The notes under the pieces are model-generated. The model was not told where the DNA came from. It saw only the letters and a program-made list of their open reading frames with translations, and made no database searches. 64,000 bases of DNA from Rhodospirillales bacterium. Lineage in GTDB: Bacteria > Pseudomonadota > Alphaproteobacteria > Rhodospirillales > Rhodospirillaceae. Shown piece by piece: positions 34,698 to 43,428 of the stretch (position 1 is its first letter; each line of letters starts with the position of its first letter). A program made the translations under genes and the position numbers. The stretch spans positions 62,001 through 126,000 of the forward strand of contig JANQEW010000014.1 in assembly GCA_028278135.1 (NCBI GenBank), in the 5' to 3' direction.

Positions 34698-35441
34698 TTA
34701 CCTCCCATTCTCTCGCCTATTGTTCTGGGTCCAATTGTTCTGGGTCAAACGGCTGGCTCGCACCTGAACGGCAGCCATTTCGCTCTGTATACGGACCAAC
34801 AGTAAGGTGACATAATATGCCTTGAAAGCGAGCCCCATCACGAGCAACGGCAGCAGCATTTCCATTGCCATCGCCGGTAAAGCGACTCTAGTTATGCTGG
34901 CCGGCTGATGCAGAGTATTCCACCAATCAACAGAAAACTTAATAATCGGTATATTAATGAACCCGATGAGAGCTAAAATCGCTCCTGCTCTTGCCCCCCG
35001 TCCATAGTCATCAAAGGCATTTACAAGTGCTATATGACCTAAGTAGAGAAACAAAAGAATCAACATGGATGTGAGTCTGGCATCCCAAACCCAGTAAGCG
35101 CCCCACATCGGCTTTCCCCACAACGCCCCAGTGACAAGACAGATGATTGTGAAGAGTGCTCCCACTGGGGATGAGGCCTTTGCTACTATATCCGCTAAGG
35201 GATACTTCCCCATTAAACTTGCAGCACTGGCCACTGCCATCACGGTGTAGGCGAACAACCCCATCCACGCTGCCGGTGCATGAATATACAGAATCCGCAC
35301 CATTTCTCCTTGCTGGTAATCTGCTGGTGAGAAAAAGAGTCCCCACACCAGTCCTATCACTAACAGTACCAATGTTAGAGCGCTACTCCACCACAGGAGT
35401 GCACGGGCGTGTCGTAAGGCTAGCTTGGTGAAGAAATGCAT
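34698..35441 (-). CDS. ccmC: Heme exporter protein CcmC
   Basis: CcmC loads heme onto CcmE. Six membrane helices are apparent, and the heme-handling motif reads GKPMWGAYWVWDARLTSM, with Tyr where Trp is usual (WGTWWVWD). I start at MHFFTKLAL (35441), downstream of GGTAGGG; 35483 is also open. The C-terminus contains a 15-nt in-frame duplication giving TQNNWTQNNR. ccmA and ccmB, needed for the exporter, are not next to it. Confidence 0.94.
   Translation of the reverse strand: MHFFTKLALRHARALLWWSSALTLVLLVIGLVWGLFFSPADYQQGEMVRILYIHAPAAWMGLFAYTVMAVASAASLMGKYPLADIVAKASSPVGALFTIICLVTGALWGKPMWGAYWVWDARLTSMLILLFLYLGHIALVNAFDDYGRGARAGAILALIGFINIPIIKFSVDWWNTLHQPASITRVALPAMAMEMLLPLLVMGLAFKAYYVTLLLVRIQSEMAAVQVRASRLTQNNWTQNNRRENGR
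34719..34748. repeat. 15-nt in-frame tandem duplication inside ccmC
   Basis: ATTGTTCTGGGTCCA (34719-34733) is followed by ATTGTTCTGGGTCAA (34734-34748), differing at one base. It lies in the last codons of ccmC and, being 15 nt, keeps the reading frame. Confidence 0.95.
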
Positions 35442-35733
35442 CGGGGTGACCCTACCATTGTAGGCTGGGACCACTTTACCCATTTGGCAAATTCATTATA
35501 GCGCCAAAGAGAAAGCGCCGTGCTACCTTTTATTCTCATTCTTTAGTGAGAGGTGAGTGAGCGGTGTACGGACATCTACAGAAAGCGCAATATGCGACCG
35601 CCTTCCTCATGCCTCATGAGAGGCAGAGAAGAACGAGAGCGTGTGTGTTGTAGACCTCCCGAGCCGAGAATGTATGCTGCACTCACATGCCTTGCGTGGT
35701 ATACTTCCCCAAGAGAAGAAACGCGGTGACGGA

Positions 35734-35749
35734 TATGTTGCTATGTTGC
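35734..35749. repeat. 8-nt exact tandem duplication upstream of the metallo-hydrolase gene
   Basis: TATGTTGC is repeated at 35734-35741 and 35742-35749, just before the GCGAGG ribosome site of the gene at 35760. The 276-bp region from 35484 to here has no recognised gene. Confidence 0.85.
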
Positions 35750-35759
35750 GAGGATTATT

Positions 35760-36389
35760 ATGCGTTATGCTGTTGTACCCGTGACGCCATTTCAGCAAAA
35801 TTGCACTTTGTTATGGTGCGCTCATACTCTCAAAGGTGTGGTGGTTGATCCAGGTGGTGATATTGAGAGAATCGGAAATGCGGTGGAGCAGCATAGCATT
35901 GTCGTGGAAAGAATCTTACTGACACATGGCCATATTGATCATGCTGGCGGAGCCGGTGAACTTGCGACGAAGCTTGGTGTCCCCATCGAAGGCCCGCATC
36001 AGAATGATAGCTATTGGATACGTCAGATGGCAGAACAGGGCCGTTACTTTGGCGTGCAAGCGCCAGCCTCATTCACGCCGCACCGCTGGCTGGAATCAGG
36101 TGATACCATTCCCCTTGGCAACCTCACGCTCGACGTTTTACACTGTCCGGGACACACGCCGGGGCATATAGTTTTCTATAATAGTCATTCTCGTATCGCA
36201 CAAGTTGGAGATGTCCTCTTTGCTGGTTCTATTGGCCGCACAGATTTTCCCGGTGGGGACTACGAAGTCTTGATCCGATCCATTAAAGACACCTTATTCC
36301 CGTTGGGAGATGACATCACTTTTATCCCAGGTCATGGACCGCTTTCTACATTTGGCACAGAACGCTTTGATAATCCTTTTCTTGTGTGA
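35760..36389 (+). CDS. Metallo-beta-lactamase fold hydrolase (glyoxalase II-like, YcbL type)
   Basis: The zinc-binding motif is LTHGHIDHAGGAGELA (HxHxDH), followed by the later ligands HCPGHTPGHIVF, QVGDVLFAGSIGRTDFPGGD and IPGHG. At 209 residues it matches the short glyoxalase II-like group (YcbL), which acts on thioesters of uncertain identity; the full-length glyoxalase II C-terminal domain is absent. It is the only plus-strand gene between 29912 and the window end and converges on mce. Confidence 0.88.
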   Translation: MRYAVVPVTPFQQNCTLLWCAHTLKGVVVDPGGDIERIGNAVEQHSIVVERILLTHGHIDHAGGAGELATKLGVPIEGPHQNDSYWIRQMAEQGRYFGVQAPASFTPHRWLESGDTIPLGNLTLDVLHCPGHTPGHIVFYNSHSRIAQVGDVLFAGSIGRTDFPGGDYEVLIRSIKDTLFPLGDDITFIPGHGPLSTFGTERFDNPFLV

Positions 36390-36446
36390 AAAACGGCCCG
36401 CCAAGCGCCGCCCGTTCTTGTGAAACGGCGGGGCCGGGGCGGGGGG
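36390..36446. other. Very G/C-rich convergent spacer
   Basis: The spacer between the hydrolase and mce contains GCGCCGCCC-type sequence and G runs at 36430-36433, 36436-36439 and 36441-36446. AGCGCC (about 36397) and GGCGCT (about 36445) could pair. It could terminate both convergent genes, but no T tract follows. Confidence 0.3.
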
Positions 36447-36530
36447 CGCTGCAGACAGACCAGGAGAGGAGAGCCGACCACCGTCCCAGCGATATCTGCA
36501 AAAGCAGCATCACTGGACGGCACATGCATG

Positions 36531-36929
36531 CTACGCTTGTTCGAGTTCGACTAACGTGCCGTTAAAATCCTTCGGATGTAAAAAGATCACAGGTTTCCCA
36601 TGTGCACCTATTTTGATATCTCCCAATACTTTCTTGCCGTCTAGTTTCATCTTGGCGGCGGCTGCATGAATATCATCAACCTCATAGCATACGTGGTGGA
36701 TACCACCCGTCGGGTTTTTTTCTAAAAACCCAGCTATGGGAGATTTATCTCCTAAAGGATGAAGAAGCTCTATTTTTGTATTTTCGAGCTCTATAAAAAC
36801 AACTTTTACACCGTGTTCTGGTTGTGGCTTCGGATCAGAGACCTGAGCCCCCAGTGTCTGGCGATAAAGGGCTGCGGCCTCATCCAAATCGGGCACAGCA
36901 ATCGCTACATGATTCAACTTGCCAATCAT
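36531..36929 (-). CDS. mce: Methylmalonyl-CoA epimerase
   Basis: The epimerase interconverts (R)- and (S)-methylmalonyl-CoA (and ethylmalonyl-CoA). The vicinal-oxygen-chelate fold is shown by LNHVAIAVPDLDEAAALYRQ, GIHHVCYEVDDI and FLHPKDFNGTLVELEQA, which supply the metal ligands His, His and Glu. The length of 132 is normal. With ccr at 4571 it supports a working ethylmalonyl-CoA or propionyl-CoA route. Position after rnj is the standard alphaproteobacterial order. Confidence 0.96.
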   Translation of the reverse strand: MIGKLNHVAIAVPDLDEAAALYRQTLGAQVSDPKPQPEHGVKVVFIELENTKIELLHPLGDKSPIAGFLEKNPTGGIHHVCYEVDDIHAAAAKMKLDGKKVLGDIKIGAHGKPVIFLHPKDFNGTLVELEQA

Positions 36930-36959
36930 TTAAGAACCTCCCAGATATAACCCATTCCT

Positions 36960-36977
36960 CTCAACTGACTCAACTGA
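36960..36977. repeat. 9-nt exact tandem duplication between rnj and mce
   Basis: CTCAACTGA is repeated at 36960-36968 and 36969-36977, in the 63-bp spacer. Confidence 0.88.
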
Positions 36978-36992
36978 GTATCAGGAATCCTC

Positions 36993-38687
36993 TCAGAGCA
37001 TTGACAGGCGGACCAGATGCACCTCAGTTAAGGGTCGTTTTCCAAGATTTTCTTTGAAACTGCGCCGCACTGCTAAGCGAGCCGTCGCGCGGATCAAATC
37101 GTCGTCATAACGTTCATCCACGGACAGCCGGCTAAGAGCCGTCCGCACTGCTGCTATGACTGTGTGCTCTTCGTGACATTCTATGTCTGAATCTAGAGTA
37201 CTCGACGATGTTAACTGTGGGTCGTGTACAAGTTTTCCATCTTCATTTATTACTAGAGTAAGTACCACCATGCCATTGAACATCAGACGCTCACGACTGC
37301 GTAGAATGTGTGAATCTGACGGTACAATGCGACAACCATCTACGATCATCCGTCCCACAGGGATAGTGCCAAGAAAAGATGGCTTGTCAGGCCCAAGGGT
37401 GATCATCTGTCCGTTTTCAACAACCATGCTCGCGATGCCACAGCTGCGGACGAACTCGGCATGAGCCACTAAATGGCGCATCTCACCATGAATGGGAACA
37501 AGAAAACGCGGTCTAACGATTTTGTACATCTCCGCCATTTCTGTCCGTCCTGGGTGGCCAGACACATGTACAAAATGGTCACGTTCTGTGACAACCCGAG
37601 TACCCAACCGTACGAATTGATTATGCAGATGATGAATAGCACGTTCATTACCAGGGATGATGCGTGAAGAAAAAACGACCATATCCCCATGTCCTAACCG
37701 TACGTACGGATGGTTCAAGGCTGCGACACGCGCTAGAGCGGCGCTAGGTTCACCCTGACTGCCTGTACACACATACAACACGCGACTCTGTGGCAATCCG
37801 GCAACATCCTGAACAGTGTGAAAACAAATTTTAGAAAGATAGTCCAACTGCTGTGCCACTTCAACGATCCGCCATAAGGACCGTCCCAGAAGGGCGACAT
37901 GACGATCGTTAGCAGTGGCCGCTGCTATAATACTTTCTAAACGGGCGACATTAGAAGCAAAACATGTGACGGCGATTCGCCCTTCTACACTTGCAAACAA
38001 ACGAGTCAAACTTGTGCGCACATCAGCTTCTGAACCAGAGTTCCCAAGAGTAAAAACATTAGTGGAATCGCCTATCATCGCCATCACACCTTCTGTCCCA
38101 AGGCGTGTCAAAGCTGCTCTATCAACTTCCCTGCCAACGAGAGGTTCAGGGTCAAATTTCCAGTCACCACTATGCAGAATGGTCCCAGCCGATGTACGAA
38201 TGGCAAGCGCAACAGGTTCAGGAATCGAATGAGTCAGAGTGACAAATTCTATAGAAAACGGTCCTAAAGTTAGCTGTCCTCCCAGTGCCATAGGATACAC
38301 TGGTACCTCGTACTCGAGCCCGACATCTGTTAACTTCCTCTTGAGAAGAGCGGCAGCAAACGGCGTAGCATAGACAGGACACCGTAAACGCGGCCAGAGC
38401 CATCCCACCGCTCCTAAGTGATCTTCATGCCCATGTGTAATGACCAAACCCATGAGACTCTTACCGTATCCACTGATGAATGTCGGATCAGGCAAGATCA
38501 CATCAACGCTCGGTATGAAATGATTACCAAAAGTAATTCCACAATCCACTAAAAGCCATTTACCATTGTATCCATAAAGATACATATTCATGCCGATTTC
38601 CCCGGCACCACCTAAAGATACGAAAACTACCTGATTCTCTGGAATGATGAATCTGTTTGTCATACCGTAGTCACTACTATCACTCAT
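36993..38687 (-). CDS. rnj: Ribonuclease J
   Basis: RNase J is a metallo-beta-lactamase/beta-CASP nuclease with 5' exonuclease and endonuclease activity. Motifs include FVSLGGAGEIGMNMY, the zinc motif ITHGHEDHLGAVGWLWP, HSGDWKFDPEP, and beta-CASP sequences (VTCFASNVARLESI, VYVCTGSQGEPSAALARVA, VHVSGHPGRTEMAEM). The length of 564 is typical. The ATG overlaps the coaX stop (ATGA). Confidence 0.96.
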   Translation of the reverse strand: MSDSSDYGMTNRFIIPENQVVFVSLGGAGEIGMNMYLYGYNGKWLLVDCGITFGNHFIPSVDVILPDPTFISGYGKSLMGLVITHGHEDHLGAVGWLWPRLRCPVYATPFAAALLKRKLTDVGLEYEVPVYPMALGGQLTLGPFSIEFVTLTHSIPEPVALAIRTSAGTILHSGDWKFDPEPLVGREVDRAALTRLGTEGVMAMIGDSTNVFTLGNSGSEADVRTSLTRLFASVEGRIAVTCFASNVARLESIIAAATANDRHVALLGRSLWRIVEVAQQLDYLSKICFHTVQDVAGLPQSRVLYVCTGSQGEPSAALARVAALNHPYVRLGHGDMVVFSSRIIPGNERAIHHLHNQFVRLGTRVVTERDHFVHVSGHPGRTEMAEMYKIVRPRFLVPIHGEMRHLVAHAEFVRSCGIASMVVENGQMITLGPDKPSFLGTIPVGRMIVDGCRIVPSDSHILRSRERLMFNGMVVLTLVINEDGKLVHDPQLTSSSTLDSDIECHEEHTVIAAVRTALSRLSVDERYDDDLIRATARLAVRRSFKENLGKRPLTEVHLVRLSML

Positions 38688-39466
38688 GGAAATTCAACAG
38701 TCTGATTGCGTCGATAAATCTCGAGCAAACCGCGCATGGTCAGATCTGGATCATGATGGTGAATAACGTCTGTTGACTCCTTGAACAGAGACGCCAGACC
38801 ACCAGTTGCAATCACCTGTGTCTGCATGCCCAATTCCTTATCAATACGTGCGATTAAGCCTTCGATCATGCCAATGTAGCCCCAAAATATGCCTGACTGC
38901 ATGGCAGACACAGTGGACGTGCTAATAACCCGCTCTGGTCTCCCAACCGCAACTAAAGGCAGCTTGGCTGTTGCCATATGTAGGGCAGCCAGAGACTGAT
39001 TGATGCCGGGTGCTATAGCGCCTCCGCAATAGTTTCCATGGCTGTCAACGACATCAAAAGTTGTTGCTGTGCCAAAATCGATAATCGTTAACGGCCCGGG
39101 GTAAGTCATATGACCGGCTACCGCATTGACCAGCCGATCTGCTCCGACTTCTTGTGGCTCCCCTATGAGAATACGCAGATCCAGCGTCACCTGTGGCTCG
39201 CCTACCACTAAGGCATCACAGCCAAAGAAACGGCGACAAAGTAACTTGAGACCAAAGATCGCAGAAGGTACCACAGAGGCGATGATAGCGGCACGGACTT
39301 CGTGGCGGTCAATCCCTTCCATTTCCAAGAGTTGCGCCAACCACACACCCACCTCGTCAGCCGTACGGTCAGATTTTGAGGATGCTCGCCATTGACCGCG
39401 AATCACATCTCCTTTGAACAGGGCAAAAACAATATTGGTATTGCCACAGTCTATTGCCAGGAGCAT
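38684..39466 (-). CDS. coaX: Type III pantothenate kinase
   Basis: CoaX performs the first step of CoA synthesis. The ASKHA-type phosphate loop MLLAIDCGNTNIVFALFKG opens the protein, with EPQEVGADRLVNAVA, IIDFGTATTFDVVDSHGNY and GGAIAPGI following. The length of 260 is typical. A terminator-like hairpin separates it from birA, so coaX-rnj-mce probably has its own promoter. Four copies of AAGAGAT lie 25-55 bp upstream of the start. Confidence 0.95.
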   Translation of the reverse strand: MLLAIDCGNTNIVFALFKGDVIRGQWRASSKSDRTADEVGVWLAQLLEMEGIDRHEVRAAIIASVVPSAIFGLKLLCRRFFGCDALVVGEPQVTLDLRILIGEPQEVGADRLVNAVAGHMTYPGPLTIIDFGTATTFDVVDSHGNYCGGAIAPGINQSLAALHMATAKLPLVAVGRPERVISTSTVSAMQSGIFWGYIGMIEGLIARIDKELGMQTQVIATGGLASLFKESTDVIHHHDPDLTMRGLLEIYRRNQTVEFP

Positions 39467-39530
39467 GGCTCGTCTCTAATGATTACACGAATCTCTTATC
39501 TCTTTTATCTCTTAATCTCTTACAGAGATG

Positions 39531-39564
39531 AAAAGGCGCACAGCCCACCCTGGCGGCTGTGCGC
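39531..39564 (-). terminator. Intrinsic terminator after birA/nuo operon
   Basis: GCGCACAGCC (39536-39545) and GGCTGTGCGC (39555-39564) form a perfect 10-bp G/C-rich stem with a 9-base loop. On the minus strand the stem is followed at once by CTTTT (39531-39535). It lies between birA and coaX and should end transcription from nuo/birA. Confidence 0.75.
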
Positions 39565-39655
39565 ACGTCCTTTCCAGACCGCCCCACTCAAATCAGATCC
39601 TGCTGCAGCAAATTTCTGCTTTGTGCTTGACCAGTGCGTTGAGGCCAGAAAGATC

Positions 39656-40432
39656 TCAAGAAAAGAAAATATCTCCAGAAATGAGACGCTGTTGGACTCC
39701 CCCCCTCATTTTCAACAACAACGCGCCATCATGGTCAAGACCAAGAAATATCCCAGAGATATTGGTGTTATTTCGTACCGCAACCGTTCTCCCGATGCCA
39801 ACGGCCCGGGCAAGCCACTGACTGCGCACAGGCAAGAAACCTTCTGTCTGCAAACGAGTTAGCCAGATCGCCAGCTGATGACATATTGCACTGATCAGTA
39901 CGTCTAATCGAAGATTAACACCTTCGGCGACTAACGAGGTAGCCGGATGCTGAACCGTTGCTGCCTCAGGGGCCCAGGCCACATTGACGCCTATACCAAT
40001 GAGGAGCCATACGGGACGATCACCTTGGCATTCTCCTTCTGATAGGATACCGCAGAGCTTGCGGCCATTACATAACACATCGTTAGGCCATTTGCAGGCT
40101 AACTTGTGCTGCAATGCAGGTACCGTTGCGGCTATGCCCTCTACGACCGCTACACTGGCCAAAAAACTAGTCAAGGGAAACTGAGCGGGCGGGAGTGGTG
40201 GTTTGAGCCAAAGAACAGAAAAATGCAGATTCCCTGCATGGCTGTACCACGTTCTTACATTTCTACCACGCCCATCCGTCTGTACGACGGCTTGAATGAC
40301 AAGCACGCCCGTTCTAACCCCTGCGGCGGCAATGGCTAATCTCTTTGCTTCTGCACTCGTGCTGTCAATGCGGTCATACACGATAAGCTGCCACCCTGTT
40401 GGCAAATCCACCCGTGTGCTGCCCCCTGTCAT
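39656..40432 (-). CDS. birA: Biotin-[acetyl-CoA-carboxylase] ligase
   Basis: BirA attaches biotin to carboxyl-carrier proteins. The catalytic motif is TDGRGRNVRTWYSHAGNLHF, with CKWPNDVLCNGRKLCGIL carrying the catalytic lysine, and GVNVAW. There is no N-terminal helix-turn-helix, so it is a ligase only. The length of 258 is normal. It follows nuoN by about 16 bp, as in most alphaproteobacteria. Confidence 0.94.
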   Translation of the reverse strand: MTGGSTRVDLPTGWQLIVYDRIDSTSAEAKRLAIAAAGVRTGVLVIQAVVQTDGRGRNVRTWYSHAGNLHFSVLWLKPPLPPAQFPLTSFLASVAVVEGIAATVPALQHKLACKWPNDVLCNGRKLCGILSEGECQGDRPVWLLIGIGVNVAWAPEAATVQHPATSLVAEGVNLRLDVLISAICHQLAIWLTRLQTEGFLPVRSQWLARAVGIGRTVAVRNNTNISGIFLGLDHDGALLLKMRGGVQQRLISGDIFFS

Positions 40433-40448
40433 CGGGTTCTTCTTTATT

Positions 40449-41903
40449 TTATCCGGGGAATAAGGCGGCGGTTGCCTCCTCTGCTTGCATCAAGAGTGGC
40501 GGTGGGTATAAAAAGAATCCCAACACAACAATGCTGCTAGCCGCTAGGGTGAGCGCAACCGCTCTGCTGAGCGGTTTATCAAACGTTTCGACTGGCTCGT
40601 CAAAATACATGATTTTAATAATTCTGAGATAGTAGAAAGCACTCACAACGCTTGTGAGGACACCTACGATTGCCAACACATACATCTGTGATTCAATAGC
40701 AGCAATGAACACGTAAAGCTTGCTAAAAAAACCAGCCAGAGGCGGTATCCCGGCCATTGAGAACATGAGTGCCGCGAGGGCTGCAGCCATTAAAGGCTGT
40801 GTTTTCGCAAGGCCGGACAAATCCTCAATACCCTCTGTCAGACGTCCCTTCTGACGCATGGACAGGATGATTGCAAATACCCCAAGATTCATCACAAGAT
40901 AGATAGTCAGGTAGACGAGAAGGCCCAACACCCCTATCATATTGCCGACAGAAAGGCCAATCAGCGCGTAACCGACATGACCGATAGAACTATAGGCCAT
41001 CAGGCGCTTGATGTTCGTTTGATTGAGAGCAGCGAACGCCCCTAAAATCATTGAAGCCATCGCGAGTATCATCACGATCTGCTGCCATTGCTCTGCCATT
41101 GCCATGAACGGACCTGTCAGGACTCGCACCAAAAGTGCCATGGCCGCTATCTTTGGTGCCAATGCAAAAAAGGCGGTCACAGGGGCAGGTGCCCCTTCAT
41201 AGACGTCCGGCGTCCACATGTGAAATGGCACAGCGGAAAGCTTGAAGGCAAGTCCAAAAATAATGAAAACTGCTCCTATTATGGCTCCCATGCTGGCTTT
41301 ATCCACGCCTGCTAAGCTCTTAGCTAAACCGTCAAATTCCGTTTGACCAGTGAAACCATACACGAACGATGCTCCGAAGAGAAGTAAGCCTGATGCGAGG
41401 GACCCCAGGACAAAGTATTTCATCCCAGCCTCAGTTGCGCGGCTGTTGTCACGATGGTAAGCAGCAATCACATATAAGGAGAGGCTCTGCAATTCTAACC
41501 CCAAGTACATGGCCATCAAATCGTTTGCAGAAACCATCATAAGCATACCAACAGTGGCAAAAAGAACAAGAATGGGAAATTCAAATTTACTGATTCGCTC
41601 GTCCTGTAACCAAGGCAGTGACATCATAAGAGTCACTGATCCAGAAACGAGAATCAATATTTTCATAAATACACTAAAGTGATCTGTTATAAACATTCCA
41701 TTAAATGTAGTGATGTTCCCCCCACTACCAGACACCACTAATAGTCCAGACACTGTCATAAATAGCACAGCCCACAAGCCAATGACATCAGAGGCGGCCT
41801 TGCCTTCCCGCAGAAAGGCTCCTGCCATCAGTAAACCCAACGCGGCGCAGATCAGTAAAAACTCTGGCAAGACCGGGAGAAAATCGGGCAGTTCTGTCAT
41901 CAT
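40449..41903 (-). CDS. nuoN: NADH-quinone oxidoreductase subunit N
   Basis: NuoN is an antiporter-like proton-pumping membrane subunit of complex I. About fourteen helices are seen, with YLGLELQSLSLYVIAAY, KYFVLGSLASGLLLFGAS (lysine-bearing helix) and FKLSAVPFHMWTPDVYEGAP. The family usually begins near ELPDFLPVLPE; I take the second ATG (41903) after GGGGTCTG. Confidence 0.95.
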   Translation of the reverse strand: MMTELPDFLPVLPEFLLICAALGLLMAGAFLREGKAASDVIGLWAVLFMTVSGLLVVSGSGGNITTFNGMFITDHFSVFMKILILVSGSVTLMMSLPWLQDERISKFEFPILVLFATVGMLMMVSANDLMAMYLGLELQSLSLYVIAAYHRDNSRATEAGMKYFVLGSLASGLLLFGASFVYGFTGQTEFDGLAKSLAGVDKASMGAIIGAVFIIFGLAFKLSAVPFHMWTPDVYEGAPAPVTAFFALAPKIAAMALLVRVLTGPFMAMAEQWQQIVMILAMASMILGAFAALNQTNIKRLMAYSSIGHVGYALIGLSVGNMIGVLGLLVYLTIYLVMNLGVFAIILSMRQKGRLTEGIEDLSGLAKTQPLMAAALAALMFSMAGIPPLAGFFSKLYVFIAAIESQMYVLAIVGVLTSVVSAFYYLRIIKIMYFDEPVETFDKPLSRAVALTLAASSIVVLGFFLYPPPLLMQAEEATAALFPG

Positions 41904-41914
41904 CAGACCCCATG

Positions 41915-43420
41915 TCACGGTGCTGCTAGAGCGGGTACTTCAATCACTTTGTTGTTCTCTAGCAAGGTAGTAACTGATGTATGAAATACCTTCAAAAAGG
42001 GAGTGGGATATATTCCCATCCATAAAACCATTAAGAGCAGTGGTGTAAAAACCAGAATCTCTCTTTTACTTAAGTCCAACAGCCCATGAAGAGCGGGCTT
42101 TTCTAGCTTACCAAAGATAACACGACTGTAAAGATAGAGCATATATGCTGCACCTAAGATGACCCCCGTTGCAGTGAATAATGCCACCAAGCTGCTCACT
42201 GGCAATACACCTAAGAGAACGAGAAACTCACCTATAAATCCGCTTGTTCCTGGCAAGCCTATTGACCCAAGCGTAAATATCATGAAAACCAGTGCATACA
42301 TTGGCATGCGGTGCACGAGTCCGCCATAGGCAGAAATCTCGCGTGTATGTCTCCGGTCGTAGACGACACCCACGCATAAAAACAACGCCCCCGAGACAAT
42401 GCCATGAGACAGCATCTGAAACAAGGCGCCTTCTACAGCCTGTTGGGTGGGGGTAAAAATACCTATCGTTACAAATCCCATGTGGGCAATAGAGGAATAG
42501 GCCACTAATTTTTTCATGTCCTCTTGGACGAGAGCGACCAGAGAAGCATAAATCACAGCGACAACAGATAAGGCATAAATGAATGGTGTAAAATAGCTGC
42601 TCGCATCGGGGAACATGGGTATAGAAAATCTTAGGAAACCGTAGGCGCCCATCTTGAGCAGCACACCGGCCAGAATCACAGAGCCCGCCGTTGGCGCTTC
42701 CACATGCGCATCGGGTAGCCAAGTATGCAAAGGCCACATAGGCACTTTTACTGCAAACGAGGCGAAAAACGCCAGCCACAACCATCTCTGCATGTCATCT
42801 GGGAAGGGGAATCGCATGAGTGCTGGAATCTCTGTTGTTTGAGCAGTGAAATACATTACCAGCATAGCGAGCAGCATCAACACAGAACCCGTTAATGTGT
42901 AGAGGAAGAACTTGAAGGCTGCGTACACCCGACGCGTCCCCCCCCACACGCCGATGATCATGAACATCGGCAGCAGAACGCCTTCAAAAAAAATGTAAAA
43001 AGGTATCAAGTTAAGAGCACAAAACATGCCGACCATCATTGTTTCAAGGACAAGGAAAGCGACCATGTATTCCTTGACTCTTGTCGTGACGGCATGCCAG
43101 CTCGAGAGGATACAGAGCAGGGTTAGAAAGGTGGATAGCAGCACAAATAAGAGGGAAATGCCATCTACACCCATATGGTACGTCACACCTAACCCTGGCA
43201 ACCATGCCCTTTGCTCAACAAACTGAAATTCGGCTGTATCAAAATTGAAAAGATTCCACAGGGCCAGGGAAACCATAAACGTCATTGCAGAAGTTAATAA
43301 GGCGACATTACGCGCATTGCGCGCAACCAAGGCATCATCCCCCCTGATCGTCAAAATAACGGCTGCCCCGGCTAACGGAAGGAATGTTACCAAAGATAAA
43401 AGCGGCCAATCCGTTATCAT
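41915..43420 (-). CDS. nuoM: NADH-quinone oxidoreductase subunit M
   Basis: NuoM is an antiporter-like membrane subunit. Hallmarks are [40 protein letters not shown] (conserved Glu), [20 protein letters not shown] and [13 protein letters not shown] start at MITDWP (43420), which follows GGTGAGG and overlaps the end of nuoL by eight codon-adjacent bases; the longer frame has no support. Confidence 0.96.
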   Translation of the reverse strand: MITDWPLLSLVTFLPLAGAAVILTIRGDDALVARNARNVALLTSAMTFMVSLALWNLFNFDTAEFQFVEQRAWLPGLGVTYHMGVDGISLLFVLLSTFLTLLCILSSWHAVTTRVKEYMVAFLVLETMMVGMFCALNLIPFYIFFEGVLLPMFMIIGVWGGTRRVYAAFKFFLYTLTGSVLMLLAMLVMYFTAQTTEIPALMRFPFPDDMQRWLWLAFFASFAVKVPMWPLHTWLPDAHVEAPTAGSVILAGVLLKMGAYGFLRFSIPMFPDASSYFTPFIYALSVVAVIYASLVALVQEDMKKLVAYSSIAHMGFVTIGIFTPTQQAVEGALFQMLSHGIVSGALFLCVGVVYDRRHTREISAYGGLVHRMPMYALVFMIFTLGSIGLPGTSGFIGEFLVLLGVLPVSSLVALFTATGVILGAAYMLYLYSRVIFGKLEKPALHGLLDLSKREILVFTPLLLMVLWMGIYPTPFLKVFHTSVTTLLENNKVIEVPALAAP

Positions 43421-43428
43421 TACAGACC

